13,163 nucleotides of DNA from Anaerolineales bacterium (lineage in GTDB: Bacteria > Chloroflexota > Anaerolineae > Anaerolineales > E44-bin32): assembly GCA_030606845.1 (NCBI GenBank), contig JAUWFP010000032.1, forward strand, positions 1 to 13,163, given 5' to 3'. A program made the position numbers and the translations under genes. Shown one piece after another: positions 7,102-13,163 of the stretch (within the stretch, counting starts at the first letter, position 1; each line of letters begins with the position of its first letter). The notes beneath the pieces were generated by a model. It was not told the origin of the DNA, searched no databases, and worked only from the letters and a program-made list of their open reading frames with translations.

Positions 7102-8283
7102 ATGTTCAATAAGAAAACCATTCAAGATATGGAGTTCGAGGGTCGAAAAGTACTGGTCCGAGTTGATTTCAACGTCCCGCTGCAAGATGGCGGGATAGCA
7201 GACGATACACGTATGTGCGCCGCTTTGCCAACCATCCAATATTTGATTAACCAGAGCGCGAGGATCATTCTCTGCTCCCACCTTGGTCGACCGAAGGGGC
7301 AGGTTGTCACATCCCTATCCCTGCGTCCAATAGCCAACCACCTATCGAAGCTCCTCGGTATGCAAGTCGCCTTCTCTCCGGACTGTGTGGGAGATGCGGC
7401 GAAAACCGCAGCTTCGCAGCTCAAGAATGGCGAGGTCCTTCTCCTGGAAAACACGCGATTTCACCCGCAGGAGAAGGCGAACGATGATGAGTTTGCTATC
7501 GAATTGGCTTCACTGGCTGACATTTACGTGAACGATGCATTCGGTTCGGCGCACCGCGCTCACGCATCAACCGTGGGTGTGGCGCATAAGCTGCCCGCAG
7601 TGGCCGGGTTCCTGATGCAAAAGGAGCTGCAATATCTCGGCGAAGCACTGGCAGAACCCGAGCACCCGTTTGTCGCCATCCTGGGCGGAGCGAAGATCTC
7701 GGATAAGATCGGCGTGGTTGATCGCCTTCTTCAAATGGCGGACCGCATGCTGATCGGAGGCGGGATGGCGAACACATTCCTCGCTGCACAAGGTTTCGAT
7801 ATGGCCGAATCCTTGGTGGAGGAAGATGCGGTCATAACTGCCGCGGAGATTTTAGAGCGGGCGGGCGATCGTCTGCTATTGCCTTTAGATCTGGTTGTAG
7901 CAGCTGCATTCGACGAGAAGGCCGAGTATAAAACCGTAACCGTCGGCTCCATTCATGAGGGGTGGAGGGCGATGGACATTGGCCCCGAGACTGTTCGCGT
8001 CTTCTGTGCAGAGATCAAGGACGCACGCTTAGTCGTCTGGAACGGTCCAATGGGGGTGTTTGAGTTCGAACCGTTTGCCGCGGGGACGCAGGCATTAGCG
8101 GCCGCTGTCGCTGAATGCGAGGGTACTACGATCGTCGGCGGGGGTGATTCTGCTGCGGCAATCCGTCAGGCGGGATTGACAGAGAGCATAAGTCATGTCT
8201 CGACGGGTGGTGGGGCTGCTCTCGAGTTCTTGGAGGGGAAGACCTTACCCGGCGTTGACGCCCTGCTTGATAAGGAAGCATAA
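7102..8283 (+). CDS. pgk: Phosphoglycerate kinase
   Basis: Transfers the acyl phosphate of 1,3-bisphosphoglycerate to ADP, giving 3-phosphoglycerate and ATP; cytosolic and reversible. The protein has 393 residues, the usual bacterial length. The N-terminal substrate domain has RVDFNVP at 20-26, the LLENTRFHPQE segment, and NDAFGSAHRAHAS from 144. The C-terminal nucleotide domain has GGAKISDKI from 195, WNGPMGVFEFEPF from 313, GGGDS at 346-350 and STGGGA at 367-372. The ATG at 7102 gives the expected N-terminus (MFNKKTIQD before the conserved strand), although no clear Shine-Dalgarno sequence precedes it. It is the last gene of the yvcK-gapA-pgk run and is closed by a strong terminator. All expected active-site blocks are present. 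Confidence 0.97.
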   Translation: MFNKKTIQDMEFEGRKVLVRVDFNVPLQDGGIADDTRMCAALPTIQYLINQSARIILCSHLGRPKGQVVTSLSLRPIANHLSKLLGMQVAFSPDCVGDAAKTAASQLKNGEVLLLENTRFHPQEKANDDEFAIELASLADIYVNDAFGSAHRAHASTVGVAHKLPAVAGFLMQKELQYLGEALAEPEHPFVAILGGAKISDKIGVVDRLLQMADRMLIGGGMANTFLAAQGFDMAESLVEEDAVITAAEILERAGDRLLLPLDLVVAAAFDEKAEYKTVTVGSIHEGWRAMDIGPETVRVFCAEIKDARLVVWNGPMGVFEFEPFAAGTQALAAAVAECEGTTIVGGGDSAAAIRQAGLTESISHVSTGGGAALEFLEGKTLPGVDALLDKEA

Positions 8284-8312
8284 GGCCGGAAGTTACTTAC
8301 GTGTAGATTGTG

Positions 8313-8352
8313 CTGCCACCTGGGTATCGAGACGCCCGGGTGGCAGTTTTTT
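8313..8352 (+). terminator. Rho-independent terminator after pgk
   Basis: CTGCCACCTGGG (8313-8324) pairs with CCCGGGTGGCAG (8335-8346), a 12-bp GC-rich stem with one G-U pair and a 10-base loop. It is followed immediately by six T residues (8347-8352). It lies 30 bases after the pgk stop codon and separates the glycolytic operon from the kinase gene. Confidence 0.93.
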
Positions 8353-8432
8353 CATGTAGAAAGACTGCGTTTTAGTCTTAATGAGTCCAATTGGTGGCAC
8401 TTCACAGTTTACTTACATTTCACATGAATTTA

Positions 8433-8461
8433 TTGTCCGCTTGCTGGCGCTCGTCTATAAT
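8433..8461 (+). promoter_or_regulatory. Promoter of the protein kinase gene
   Basis: TTGTCC (8433-8438) and a perfect TATAAT (8456-8461) are 17 bases apart. Transcription would start near 8468, leaving about 20 nucleotides of leader with TAAGGAGG (8476-8483) before ATG 8488. Position and spacing are ideal for a housekeeping sigma factor, so the kinase gene is probably expressed independently of pgk. Confidence 0.78.
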
Positions 8462-8487
8462 GAATCCATGTTAGGTAAGGAGGCCGG

Positions 8488-10152
8488 ATGAGTTTCCCCA
8501 TCGGTGAGAATGTGGGTCCGTATCGAATCATCGAACAGTTAGGGCAGGGAGGGATGGCTACGGTATTTAAGGCCTACCATGCTTCTTTGGATCGCTACGT
8601 TGCGATTAAAGTCCTCCACCCCGCGTTTAAAGAAGAACCTAATTTTCTATCACGATTTCAGCGTGAAGCGCGGGTGGTTGCGCGCTTAGAACACCCGAAT
8701 ATCGTCCCAATCTACGATTTTGCGGAACACAAGGGTCAGCCGTATCTCGTTATGAAATTCATCGAGGGCCAGACTCTCAAGGCGCATATGAATGAAAAAC
8801 CTCTGACGAAGGAGGAAGCAGTTCAAATTGTTGATGACGTCGGCGGCGCCTTGGCTTATGCTCATAAACAAGGCGTGCTACACAGAGATGTCAAACCCTC
8901 GAATGTCCTCATAAGTCCCGATGGCTCGATTTACCTTGCTGATTTTGGCCTGGCGAGGATGGCGCAGGCAGGGGCGTCGACTCTCTCAAAAGATGTCATG
9001 CTGGGCACTCCCCAGTATATCTCTCCAGAACAGGGGCAAGGGGTGCGCGAGCTGGATCATGGAACTGACATCTATTCCTTCGGTGTACTTCTCTATGAAA
9101 TGGTCGTCGGCCGGGTTCCATTCAATGCCGACACACCTTTCTCAATCATCCATGACCACATATATACACCTTTGCCGCTTCCTTCCGTGGTGAACCCGAA
9201 TGTACCAAAAGTGGTGGAGAGAGTGCTCCTCAAATCGCTGGCGAAGGATCGAAAGGATCGCTTTGAGACGGTGGAGCAGCAGGTTATCGCTTTCCGTATA
9301 GCGGTTTTGGAGGGTGAGGGGGCATTTCTTGAAACGATTGCCTTACAACCGGTGGCTGAGGAGGGATCAGAGAGAGAGACCAGAACGCCCGTAATCCCAA
9401 TAGACATAATCGATGGAGATACGGGTGCAGCAGGGCGGGAAAAACCCCCAGGTAAACGCTGGCCATGGATCGCGGCTGGACTGCTCATCAGCGTAGGGTG
9501 TTTGATAGCGTTCATTGGCACTCTTGGCGGTGAGAATGAGGCACCGGAACTGGATCGTCCAAATCCACCTGTTGAAGTGATTGATGAGGGCCTCCAGGGT
9601 GAGCCGGAGCTATTGAGCCCAGATGCGCTGTTTCGTCATGCGGAGTCGCTCGTAGAGAACGGGCGAGAAATTCTTGCCGCCCAGGAATTTCTCAAGGCGG
9701 CTAATCTCTTCATGGAAGAAGAGGATTACGTTCGAGCAGTAGACAGCTACCTGAGGGCGGTTGAAGTTCATGCTCCCACCGTGGAGCGCAGCCGGCTCGT
9801 TGAAGGAGAATTCACACAAGCCCTCTTCCTTGGCTCTGCTGACGATCATGTTTGGCCATTGATTGAAAAGATCGAACAGTTTAATGCGGATTGGCCAGTG
9901 GTTGCGATCTCCCGAGCGCGTCAGAGTCTATTTGTAGGTGCATTTGATGAAACTCGGGAGATAATAGATGCAATTTTAGAAGAGGAGCCTGGAAACCCGC
10001 TGGCGTTGGCCGTACTCGCTGAATACCACATCATGCTCGACGAATTTGATGCCGCGGAGAGAATCATCGCAAAAGTACTCGAGCGATCGGATGAGTTACC
10101 ACCGTGGTTAGCTGAACATTTTCATGGGTTAGCGACAATGCTTCCAGAATAA
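8488..10152 (+). CDS. Membrane-anchored serine/threonine protein kinase with TPR-like C-terminal half
   Basis: A eukaryotic-like (Hanks-type) kinase of 554 residues. The cytoplasmic catalytic domain spans about residues 12-270: glycine-rich loop LGQGGMATV 18-26, ATP-anchoring K41 in VAIK, catalytic loop HRDVKPSN 132-139 (D134, N139), DFG 152-154, and the GTPQYISPEQ activation/P+1 segment. All catalytic residues are present, so it should be active. An acidic/proline linker leads to one membrane helix at about 326-346. The C-terminal half (about 375-550) lies beyond the membrane and is rich in helical pairs resembling tetratricopeptide repeats (for example around AAQEFLKAANLFMEEEDY and FDAAERIIAKVL), probably a protein-interaction or sensing region; PASTA repeats are absent. 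The start has an excellent Shine-Dalgarno and its own promoter. Targets are unknown; the nearby PP2C-type phosphatase is a possible but unproven partner. Confidence 0.93.
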   Translation: MSFPIGENVGPYRIIEQLGQGGMATVFKAYHASLDRYVAIKVLHPAFKEEPNFLSRFQREARVVARLEHPNIVPIYDFAEHKGQPYLVMKFIEGQTLKAHMNEKPLTKEEAVQIVDDVGGALAYAHKQGVLHRDVKPSNVLISPDGSIYLADFGLARMAQAGASTLSKDVMLGTPQYISPEQGQGVRELDHGTDIYSFGVLLYEMVVGRVPFNADTPFSIIHDHIYTPLPLPSVVNPNVPKVVERVLLKSLAKDRKDRFETVEQQVIAFRIAVLEGEGAFLETIALQPVAEEGSERETRTPVIPIDIIDGDTGAAGREKPPGKRWPWIAAGLLISVGCLIAFIGTLGGENEAPELDRPNPPVEVIDEGLQGEPELLSPDALFRHAESLVENGREILAAQEFLKAANLFMEEEDYVRAVDSYLRAVEVHAPTVERSRLVEGEFTQALFLGSADDHVWPLIEKIEQFNADWPVVAISRARQSLFVGAFDETREIIDAILEEEPGNPLALAVLAEYHIMLDEFDAAERIIAKVLERSDELPPWLAEHFHGLATMLPE

Positions 10153-10162
10153 CCTCTGGAGG

Positions 10163-10197
10163 AAAAAGCCCACTCACCCGTTGATTGGGGGTGAGTG
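10163..10197 (-). terminator. Minus-strand terminator, probably for upp
   Basis: CACTCACCC (10171-10179) pairs with GGGTGAGTG (10189-10197), a 9-bp stem. Read on the minus strand it is followed by GGC and five T residues (complement of the A-run 10163-10167). It lies about 150 bases beyond the upp stop codon, so the upp mRNA would have a long 3' tail. Read on the plus strand there is no T-run. Confidence 0.65.
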
Positions 10198-10212
10198 TAA
10201 GCAGCAATTAAC

Positions 10213-10250
10213 CATCGACGAGCCTGAAAGGCTCGTCGATGATTTCTTCT
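10213..10250 (+). terminator. Rho-independent terminator after the kinase gene
   Basis: CATCGACGAGCCT (10213-10225) pairs perfectly with its complement at 10229-10241, a 13-bp stem with a three-base loop (GAA). It is followed by ATTTCTTCT. It lies about 60 bases after the kinase stop codon. Together with the minus-strand hairpin just before it, it forms an interlocked pair in which each transcript passes the other's hairpin before reaching its own. Confidence 0.8.
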
Positions 10251-10346
10251 GAGACCGACTATCCATTTGCGGGTCGGTGTATTGATTTGCACCCTTTTTA
10301 ACGCTTAATCAGGGAGCATGAAAGACCATTGTGTTCCCCAGAACAC

Positions 10347-10973
10347 TCAAGCGGTGCCAAATTGACGATCGCCCGCGTCCCCTAAACCGGGGAGGATATA
10401 TCCATGTTCATTCAACTCACGATCGATGGCCGCGAGGTGAATGTGGACATCGGGATGTTTATTGTGAAGCGCCGAGATACCCTCAGGCGAAGCGATCACG
10501 CCGATGAACTTGATCTTCTCTACGCCCCATTCTTTCAGGATATCGACAGTCGCTATAGCAGACCCACCGGTTGCGAGCATCGGATCAAGAATTAGACATA
10601 CTGAAACCGTCGGTTCGATCGGGAGCTTGTTGTAGTACTCTACTGGTTTGAGGGTCTCTTCGTCTCGGAACAAGCCAATATGCCACACCTCCGCTGAGGG
10701 CATAAGCTCCCAGACTCCTTCAGTCATACCTAGTCCTGCCCTTAAGATCGGGATTAGACCGATCTTGTGTTGCAGAGATACCCCTTCGATACTCTCGAGA
10801 GGGGTATCGATTTGTATTGGTGTTGTGAGTAAGTCGCTGGTTGCTTCATAGGTGAGCAGTGCACCGATCTCTCGAATCAGTTCGCGGAATTTCTTTGGCT
10901 CTGTCCTTTGATCACGCAGTTTGGTTAACTTATGCATGACGAGAGGGTGCTTAGATGGGAAAACATTTTTCAT
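10347..10973 (-). CDS. upp: Uracil phosphoribosyltransferase
   Basis: Pyrimidine salvage enzyme making UMP from uracil and PRPP in the cytosol. At 208 residues it has the normal length. Visible family features are the N-terminal HPLVMHKLTKLRD, IPILRAGLGM, the PRPP-binding loop LILDPMLATGGSA (about 127-139, D130), and the uracil-binding C-terminal tail YILPGLGDAGDRQFGT. The start ATG 10973 has AGGTGATC a few bases upstream on the minus strand. It begins only 27 bases after the stop of the phosphatase gene on the same strand, so the two are probably co-transcribed. That pairing has no known functional reason. A weak six-base-stem hairpin (10331-10346) abuts the stop codon; a better terminator is at 10163-10197. 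Confidence 0.96.
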   Translation of the reverse strand: MKNVFPSKHPLVMHKLTKLRDQRTEPKKFRELIREIGALLTYEATSDLLTTPIQIDTPLESIEGVSLQHKIGLIPILRAGLGMTEGVWELMPSAEVWHIGLFRDEETLKPVEYYNKLPIEPTVSVCLILDPMLATGGSAIATVDILKEWGVEKIKFIGVIASPEGISALHNKHPDVHIHLAAIDRELNEHGYILPGLGDAGDRQFGTA

Positions 10974-11000
10974 TGGATCACCTCGAATCTTTCAAAGTAT

Positions 11001-12881
11001 TTACCGCTCTTGATAACGAAGTGTGAGTACAGTTAGGTCATCTGATAGATCAGGCTGGCCACGGAACTGGATCACTCGTTTTACAATCGCATCAACAACA
11101 TGATTTGCCTCCCAATCATCGAGACCCAACACGAGATTTCCGAGTCGTGAGAGGCCGAACATCCCCCGTTCACCGCCGTATGCCTCCGTCACACCGTCAG
11201 TGTAGAGAACGAGCAATTGTCCTGGCTTCATTTCGATGATTGAAGATGAATATTCTGCATCAGCTTCCACTCCGAGGACGATCCCATGGTCGCGGATGGG
11301 GCTGCCGGCTGATTCCGGTGTAAAAAGGAGAGGCGGATTATGGCCGGCGTTGGCGTAAACCAATCGGCCCGGCGCTGGTTCCCAAATGGTGTAGAAAGCG
11401 CTCACGAAGAGGTCGGCATTGGTCTCGGAAATCAGAAGGTTATTGACCTTTTCGAGCGTACGGGCGGGGTCAATTTGTTCAGTGGCGATCGTGTGGATCA
11501 GCGTTTTACTCAGAGCCATGTAGAGAGCAGCAGGAATTCCTTTATCGGCGACGTCGGCGATCACAATACCCCACCGCGGACCATTTTCGCCATCCGGCAA
11601 TGGAATGATGTCGAAGAAATCACCACCAACTTCATGCGCAGACTGCCAGTCCACTCCGATCTCCCAGCCATCCACGTTCGGCAATTCCTTCGGCATGAAG
11701 CTGATCTGTATGCTCTTCGCCATTGCCAATTCTCGTTCCAGTGATTGCTGGTGTGCGGCTTCATCAATCAAGCGCGTGTTTTCAAGGCGCAGGGAGAGCT
11801 GGTGGCCGATGCCTGCCAGAAGTGCCGGAAGTTTGCCTGAGAATTTCTGCCCCTTGAGTAAGAGTAACCCGAGGAGTTCCTGTTCGGCGCTCAAGACGAG
11901 ACAAGAAGCCTCATTCGTTGCGAGGGGTCCCGCCAGAGCTGGCGGGAGAGTGATCTGGAAAGGTTCATGACTCTCATGATAGGGTGGCGAAATCCCCAAA
12001 TCCGACGCGAGGATATGCAGGTCATGAAGCTTGTAGATATCCGAACGGCGTAATCCGGCAATGGGTCCAATGTACATGTCGCCTTGAGAGTCATATGGAA
12101 GGAGTAGAATCGTCCAATCCGTACCGGTGAGCAATGTAGAGAGCTGCAAAACGGCCTGCAAAGCTGACATTGTTTCACCTGGCCGTGCTGCGTGGCGAGC
12201 GACTTCGAGCAGCACAGTGGTAATCCAAGCCTCTTCCTGATGTTGGTTGTAATTCCGGGCTTCGAGGATGGCGAAAGCTAATTGGGTCGTGACCATCTCG
12301 ATTACGGCGTTGTGGTCAATTGGGAGCTGTCTTGAATCGACACATTGAATGTGAAGTACTCCAAACATTCGGTCGACCACCTTCATAGGAAAAGCATATT
12401 CATATGCCGAAGGCATAGATGTTTCTTCAGTCTGAGTGTCCATGTTGGCTGTGTTGAGCGGCTCCCCTGATTCTGCTACCTTCTCGATCAGCCAGGATTG
12501 CAGTTCGTTCTCATCCGCTTGACCCTCTTCGTCCCGTGAAGATGCCCTTAAAACCAACTCTCCGTCGATGATTTCGTGAATCTCTACTTTTTCGTATCCA
12601 AGTACCCGTGTTAGCAATGTCGTGATCCTCGCCAAGCGTTGGGCGATTGGATCGAGTGAGATCAACATCCTTGACATCTCGCGAATGAGCAGCATTTGGA
12701 TTGACAGCGTTTCTGTTTCTGATTGCAGAAGTAGATTCGTCAGAAGCGGGGCTAGTTGATTGGCTATCACGAGCATTAGATTTAAGTCATGCTCTGTGAA
12801 GGCATGACTCCGTCGGCTTTGGATTGTGAGTGCACCAATAACCAGGTCACCTGACCTGAGAGGGATGAAGAGACCTGAAAC
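11001..12881 (-). CDS. GAF-containing PP2C-type (RsbU/SpoIIE) phosphatase, 5'-truncated
   Basis: A PPM-family serine phosphatase of the type that dephosphorylates anti-anti-sigma factors in partner-switching pathways. Numbering from ATG 12776: a GAF-like domain at about 28-175, a second GAF-like region at about 180-345, a helical linker (RELAMAKSIQISFMPKELP), then the phosphatase domain from about 370. Metal-binding aspartates are visible: D386 and D389 in GGDFFD, the IADVADKG segment, D527 in YTDGVTEA, and D579-D580 in SDDLTVLTL. The frame continues upstream of the ATG without a start codon. It encodes the end of a further GAF domain (VSGLFIPLRSGDLVIGALTI, then FTEHDLNLMLVIANQLAPLL) up to about 12881. 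There it meets unrelated high-GC sequence, and an in-frame TGA follows at 12914-12912. ATG 12776 is therefore mid-domain and the true N-terminus is missing. It is followed by upp. Confidence 0.88.
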   Translation of the reverse strand, partial: VSGLFIPLRSGDLVIGALTIQSRRSHAFTEHDLNLMLVIANQLAPLLTNLLLQSETETLSIQMLLIREMSRMLISLDPIAQRLARITTLLTRVLGYEKVEIHEIIDGELVLRASSRDEEGQADENELQSWLIEKVAESGEPLNTANMDTQTEETSMPSAYEYAFPMKVVDRMFGVLHIQCVDSRQLPIDHNAVIEMVTTQLAFAILEARNYNQHQEEAWITTVLLEVARHAARPGETMSALQAVLQLSTLLTGTDWTILLLPYDSQGDMYIGPIAGLRRSDIYKLHDLHILASDLGISPPYHESHEPFQITLPPALAGPLATNEASCLVLSAEQELLGLLLLKGQKFSGKLPALLAGIGHQLSLRLENTRLIDEAAHQQSLERELAMAKSIQISFMPKELPNVDGWEIGVDWQSAHEVGGDFFDIIPLPDGENGPRWGIVIADVADKGIPAALYMALSKTLIHTIATEQIDPARTLEKVNNLLISETNADLFVSAFYTIWEPAPGRLVYANAGHNPPLLFTPESAGSPIRDHGIVLGVEADAEYSSSIIEMKPGQLLVLYTDGVTEAYGGERGMFGLSRLGNLVLGLDDWEANHVVDAIVKRVIQFRGQPDLSDDLTVLTLRYQER

Positions 12882-13163
12882 CCTTCCTCCAGGGCTTGCT
12901 CCACTTCCGTGTCATCCGCCGGCATTTCTGCCCGGGTGCGCCGGTAGAGGATACTCACTCTCCTGGTGCCCAATCGGAGCGCGGTGCGCGCGGCATCGAT
13001 GGCCACGTTGCCGCCTCCCACCACGGCGACCCTGTCTCCCAGGGAAGGCTTGAGGCCGAGGTTCACCTCACGGAGAAAGGTTGCTCCATCGATTACCCCT
13101 GGGCTCTCCTCCCCTTCAATCCCCATTCTGAGGCCCTGGTGGGCGCCAATGGTCACAAAGACA
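12782..13163 (-). CDS. GltD-like FAD/NAD(P)-dependent oxidoreductase, internal fragment
   Basis: The frame enters at the window edge and ends at 12782, but only about 12881-13163 looks like the family. Seen there are TIGAHQGLRMGIEGEESPG, VIDGATFLREVN, the NAD(P)-binding Rossmann motif VAVVGGGNVAIDAARTALRL, SILYRRTRAEMPA, and VEQALEEG. These belong to the nucleotide-binding domain of glutamate synthase small-subunit-like oxidoreductases, also found in HdrA- and formate dehydrogenase-associated proteins. After EEG the expected next strand is missing. The remaining ~35 residues are an out-of-frame reading of the phosphatase's GAF domain and are not real oxidoreductase sequence. The GC content is about 65% here against about 48% just inside the junction. 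The gene is incomplete at both ends, and its link to this chromosome is doubtful. Confidence 0.72.
   Translation of the reverse strand, partial: VFVTIGAHQGLRMGIEGEESPGVIDGATFLREVNLGLKPSLGDRVAVVGGGNVAIDAARTALRLGTRRVSILYRRTRAEMPADDTEVEQALEEGFQVSSSLSGQVTWLLVHSQSKADGVMPSQSMT
12871..12890. other. Chimeric junction between two unrelated coding sequences
   Basis: On the minus strand the oxidoreductase-like frame is convincing down to EALEEG-type sequence at about 12881-12886. The GAF frame, shifted by one base, is convincing from about 12881 onward (VSGLFIPLR). Base composition changes at the same place. No insertion-sequence end, direct repeat or attachment site is visible at the join. This fits an assembly chimera near a contig end or an illegitimate recombination event. 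Confidence 0.65.

Noticed and set aside
10254..10279. Third hairpin (ACCGAC/GTCGGT) as a terminator for upp
   Set aside because: The stem is only six bases, the loop is long, and there is no T-run on either strand.
12882..12914. Programmed frameshift, stop readthrough or selenocysteine at the TGA 12914-12912 to join the oxidoreductase and the phosphatase
   Set aside because: The two sides belong to unrelated families, both interrupted mid-domain, and base composition changes at the join. There is no slippery site or selenocysteine-type context. A chimera explains it more simply.
1..13163. CRISPR array, tRNA/rRNA gene, phage, toxin-antitoxin or defence island
   Set aside because: No regularly spaced direct repeats, cloverleaf structures or signature proteins of these systems were seen on either strand. 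Nearly all sequence is accounted for by housekeeping, transport and signalling genes.

Overview
The window reads as chromosomal DNA from a free-living bacterium, most likely a member of the Chloroflexota (Anaerolineae- or Dehalococcoidia-like). This is an inference from gene content. Pointers are a spermidine-synthase-like domain fused to a membrane transporter-like domain, an archaeal-type (ApgM) phosphoglycerate mutase, a YvcK protein with an added N-terminal membrane hairpin, and a copy of the TGTCATTTCGAGCGAAGCGAG repeat type. Most of the window is near 50% GC. The last roughly 280 bases are near 65% GC and do not belong with the rest.

Layout. 1-1834 (+): the 3' part of a fused MFS/spermidine-synthase-like gene, then a DUF1461 (TIGR01906-type) four-helix membrane protein in the same operon. 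1835-2128: non-coding, holding a 176-bp MITE-like element with perfect 16-bp terminal inverted repeats. 2129-4519 (-): apgM, and upstream of it a MalK/UgpC/MsmX-type sugar ABC transporter ATPase, separated by a hairpin terminator. 4520-4638: a divergent promoter region. 4639-8283 (+): yvcK, gapA and pgk, closed by a strong terminator. 8433-10152 (+): a serine/threonine protein kinase with its own consensus promoter, one membrane segment and a TPR-like C-terminal half. 10153-10346: two interlocked terminators serving the convergent transcripts. 10347-12881 (-): upp (uracil phosphoribosyltransferase) downstream of a GAF-GAF-PP2C (RsbU/SpoIIE-type) phosphatase that has lost its 5' end. 12881-13163 (-): a high-GC fragment of a GltD-like FAD/NAD(P) oxidoreductase that breaks off in mid-domain and runs directly into the phosphatase's GAF domain.

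How the genes work together. The centre is a carbon-flux module. GAPDH and PGK are consecutive steps of lower glycolysis/gluconeogenesis and ApgM follows them. YvcK is a regulator linked to gluconeogenic growth and cell-wall homeostasis in other bacteria, and the MalK-type ATPase would energise sugar import. The eukaryotic-like kinase and the PP2C-type phosphatase are signalling proteins that converge on each other, but nothing in the sequence shows that they share targets.

I see no CRISPR array, tRNA, rRNA, toxin-antitoxin pair, phage gene or defence system, and no convincing undescribed system. The observations most worth a second look are the chimeric junction near 12880, the apparently leaderless GTG start of yvcK, and the MITE-like repeat.
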